From contig JAOZOH010000001.1 in NCBI GenBank assembly GCA_029933365.1, positions 1-64,000 on the forward strand: a DNA stretch of 64,000 bases. The letters are read 5' to 3'. Numbering within the stretch: position 1 is the first letter of the stretch; each line of letters begins with the position of its first letter. The stretch is from Desulfuromusa sp. GTDB lineage: Bacteria > Desulfobacterota > Desulfuromonadia > Desulfuromonadales > Geopsychrobacteraceae. The notes below the pieces were generated by a model. It searched no databases, was not told where the DNA came from, and saw only the letters and a program-made list of their open reading frames with translations. Positions 62,116 to 64,000 of this stretch are shown here, one piece after another. A program made the translations under genes and the position numbers.

Positions 62116-62960
62116 TGCGTTGGATTCGAATTCAGATATTCATCATAGCCGGACTTGTGTTGGGAATGATGATAACCATTGCTCACGCAGACAAAGGAAC
62201 ACCGGAAGCTTGGCCTACAGTCATTCTCCCGGAACTGACAACCAAGGTGAAGCTGTCGAACACGGACGTAAACCGTCTGGTTTGTCCTGATGGAATCAAG
62301 GACGTGGTGTTCAGTCAGGAAAAAGGTATCAAAGTAAAAATCACCGATGGTAACGCCTTTCTCAAATTCCAGGTCATCAAAAAAGGGGAGGAGATGATCT
62401 ATACCGAGATCCCGTCAGAATTTTATGTCGTCTGTGGTGGAGACATTTACAGCCTGATTGGAATGCCTCAAAGAATCCCCGCCCAAACAATTCGTCTATC
62501 GAGCGGAAAAAAACAGAAAGTTCAACAGAATCTCGCCCTCTTTAGCGGGATGCCATTGGAGAAAAAAATACTCACACTAATCCGGCAGACCTACACAGAG
62601 CAATTTCCAGACAGCTACCTGGTCAGAAAAGTAGGCCTCCAGGTAAGCCTTTTCCCAACCCTTTGGATGAGTTTTATCCGGGAGATTATCGTCGAGGGAG
62701 AAGGAATCGCAGTACGTGAATATCGTGTTTCCCTCAAATCAGGGACGCAGAAATTACACTTGTCCGAACAGGAGTTTCTTCGCTCTGAGTTAACCAATCA
62801 GCCCTTGGCGATTGCGGTTGATGAACTGCTGTTGCGAAGTGGGAATCATTCCAGGGTTTTTATTGTGGAGCGCAGGGATTCTGATGCCCCATCTCTGATG
62901 ACTAAACAAGTATCCAGAAATGAGCAATCGGTCAACGAGGAGAAGACGGATGCCCTTTAA
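62115..62960 (+). CDS. traK: TraK-like conjugation protein
   Basis: 281 residues with signal peptide. NRLVCPDGIKDVVFSQEKGIKVK, FYVVCGGDIYSLIGMPQRIPAQTI resemble TraK (VirB9-like secretin-like ring protein). Longer than F TraK by a C-terminal extension. Overlaps traB by 11 nt. Confidence 0.82.
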   Translation: MRWIRIQIFIIAGLVLGMMITIAHADKGTPEAWPTVILPELTTKVKLSNTDVNRLVCPDGIKDVVFSQEKGIKVKITDGNAFLKFQVIKKGEEMIYTEIPSEFYVVCGGDIYSLIGMPQRIPAQTIRLSSGKKQKVQQNLALFSGMPLEKKILTLIRQTYTEQFPDSYLVRKVGLQVSLFPTLWMSFIREIIVEGEGIAVREYRVSLKSGTQKLHLSEQEFLRSELTNQPLAIAVDELLLRSGNHSRVFIVERRDSDAPSLMTKQVSRNEQSVNEEKTDAL

Positions 62961-64000
62961 AGAAACGTGGAAGAAACTTGATTCCGAAAGAAGACGAAAA
63001 TTCGTCTTGGCTGCGACCATTGCTTTTGTACTGCTTCTTGGTGCCGGAGGCTATCAAATGCGCTCCAAACCAGTCCCGCCGCCACGCACTGAACAAAAAT
63101 CAACATCCCTGATACAGACTCCGGGAATGCTGCAAAAGTCCCTTTACCAACAATCACAAAAAGAGATGGCCAAACGTGATCGTCAAATGGAAGACCTTCG
63201 GGGGCAACTGGCAATGCTGATGGAGAACAAGCAAGGAGAGCTACCGCCACCGCATGACAAACAACAGAACAGTGCTCAATCAGGAACACCATCAATAGAA
63301 CATCCTGTTTCCACAATTGACATTTTGGATTATCCACCGCCACCGCCGCCAGGAACGGTTTACCCGGCGATACCAAGTCCAACGGCAGGACCTCCTCCGC
63401 CACCCGATGAAATTATCGCGGTTGGAGATATAGGCATGATTTCAGCTCCTGTATTGGAGAGGATCGAGAATAAAAAAAAAGCGGACAAACAGAGGATATA
63501 TCTCCCTCCATCATTCATGGCGGCAACTCTGCTTTCCGGCCTGGACGCACCGACGTCCGAATCAGCCAAAGGGAGTCCAGTTCCAGCACTATTGAGAATC
63601 AAGGATCTCGCAGTACTACCGAACAGCGTCAAGGCAGATCTCAAGGGATGCTTCGTTATAGCGGAAGGTCTTGGAAACCTCGCTGATGAAAGAGCGCATA
63701 TGCGACTGGTTTCCCTTTCCTGTCTGACCCACGAAGGCCAGTCGGTGATTGACCAGAAGATCAAAGGTTTTCTCGTTGATCAAGACGGCAAGATCGGTCT
63801 CAAGGGAAAGGTTGTCAGCAGAATGGGGAGTGCTATAGCACGCTCTATGCTTGCTGGATTCTTCGGGGGATTAGGTGAATACGTCGCCACACAGAACACG
63901 ATCACCAGCACAAGCCCTCTCGGAACAACTCAAACAATCGACCCCGCTGATGCTTTGCAATTTGGAGTAGGAAACGGCTTAACATCGGCATTCAAGGACA
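62950..64000 (+). CDS. traB: TraB-like conjugation protein, partial at the window end
   Basis: ATG 62950 (GAAGACGG upstream) opens a frame with no stop up to the window end, about 350 codons. N-terminal membrane anchor (FVLAATIAFVLLLGAGGY), coiled region, Pro-rich stretch (YPPPPPPGTVYPAIPSP) and a VirB10-like domain (MAATLLSGLDAPT, PALLRIKDLAVLPNSVKADLKGCFV). Links inner and outer membrane in the channel. The 3' end is outside. Confidence 0.9.
   Translation, partial: MPFKETWKKLDSERRRKFVLAATIAFVLLLGAGGYQMRSKPVPPPRTEQKSTSLIQTPGMLQKSLYQQSQKEMAKRDRQMEDLRGQLAMLMENKQGELPPPHDKQQNSAQSGTPSIEHPVSTIDILDYPPPPPPGTVYPAIPSPTAGPPPPPDEIIAVGDIGMISAPVLERIENKKKADKQRIYLPPSFMAATLLSGLDAPTSESAKGSPVPALLRIKDLAVLPNSVKADLKGCFVIAEGLGNLADERAHMRLVSLSCLTHEGQSVIDQKIKGFLVDQDGKIGLKGKVVSRMGSAIARSMLAGFFGGLGEYVATQNTITSTSPLGTTQTIDPADALQFGVGNGLTSAFKD

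Larger units (their letters stand above)
46691..64000. mobile_element. Left part of an integrated conjugative element in tRNA-Ser(CGA)
   Basis: From the tRNA 3' end onward the genes are an excisionase-like protein, S24 repressor, TrfA-like replicon, sigma-like factor, toxin-antitoxin, ParM/ParR, cargo and an F-type transfer operon. The right border and integrase lie outside the window, so the att pair could not be confirmed. Bases 46691-47049 hold no gene, only GGTGGAAAG twice (about 46759 and 46771). Confidence 0.75.

Overview
The window reads as the chromosome of a deltaproteobacterium (Desulfobacterota/Desulfuromonadales-like). The hints are a bacterial phosphagen (arginine-type) kinase of the kind known from Desulfotalea-like genomes, a VF530-type protein, a BMC shell-protein relic, class II tRNA clusters and a tripartite tricarboxylate transporter. 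The lineage is an inference and no rRNA is present. Three blocks can be separated.

Block 1 (about 606-41242) is a genomic island of about 40.5 kb in tRNA-Arg(ACG). The 3' 47 bp of that tRNA gene recur exactly at 41196-41242, which defines attL and attR. The left arm holds an FRG-domain protein, a UvrD-like helicase fused to ankyrin repeats, and a HerA-SIR2 pair whose SIR2 gene is split by a 1.25-kb IS3-family element. In-silico removal of the IS plus one GATC duplication restores the SIR2 frame. Then come a tyrosine recombinase, small accessory genes (DUF2787, Sel1 repeats, RadC, YkvA-like) and the most unusual part: a translationally coupled operon at 18259-24231 with a second tyrosine recombinase, a stand-alone 3'-5' exonuclease and a separate family-B-like DNA polymerase palm subunit, followed by genes of unknown function. 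This stretch (with a divergent transposase-like gene) lies between two imperfect direct repeats of about 70 bp (16802 and 25327). A lone ParB and small paralogous genes follow. The right arm is a defence island: a Card1/Can2-like CARF nuclease without any visible CRISPR locus, a HEPN-zinc-ribbon protein, a DUF262/DUF1524 protein, a complete type I restriction-modification locus, and a papain-like peptidase with a small partner. A double-hairpin element with covarying stems is scattered through the island (16914, 26283, 27539, 28154, 29652).

Block 2 (41243-46690) is core chromosome: a VF530-like protein, an RNase H-like protein, a cold-shock protein, relics of an FGGY kinase and a BMC-T shell protein, a phosphagen kinase lacking one expected catalytic Glu, a glycerophosphodiester phosphodiesterase, tadA and tRNA-Ser(CGA).

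Block 3 (46691 to the window end) looks like the left part of an integrated conjugative element in tRNA-Ser(CGA). It has an excisionase-like protein, an S24 repressor with a dyad operator, a TrfA-like initiator with five iterons and a DnaA box, a sigma-like regulator, a nucleotidyltransferase toxin-antitoxin-like pair with a duplicated operator, a ParM/ParR-like pair, a cargo operon (tripartite tricarboxylate transporter, GntR regulator, amidohydrolase), and then an F-type conjugation operon (OmpA-like, DsbC-like, pilin-like, TraL, TraE, TraK, TraB) that runs off the window.
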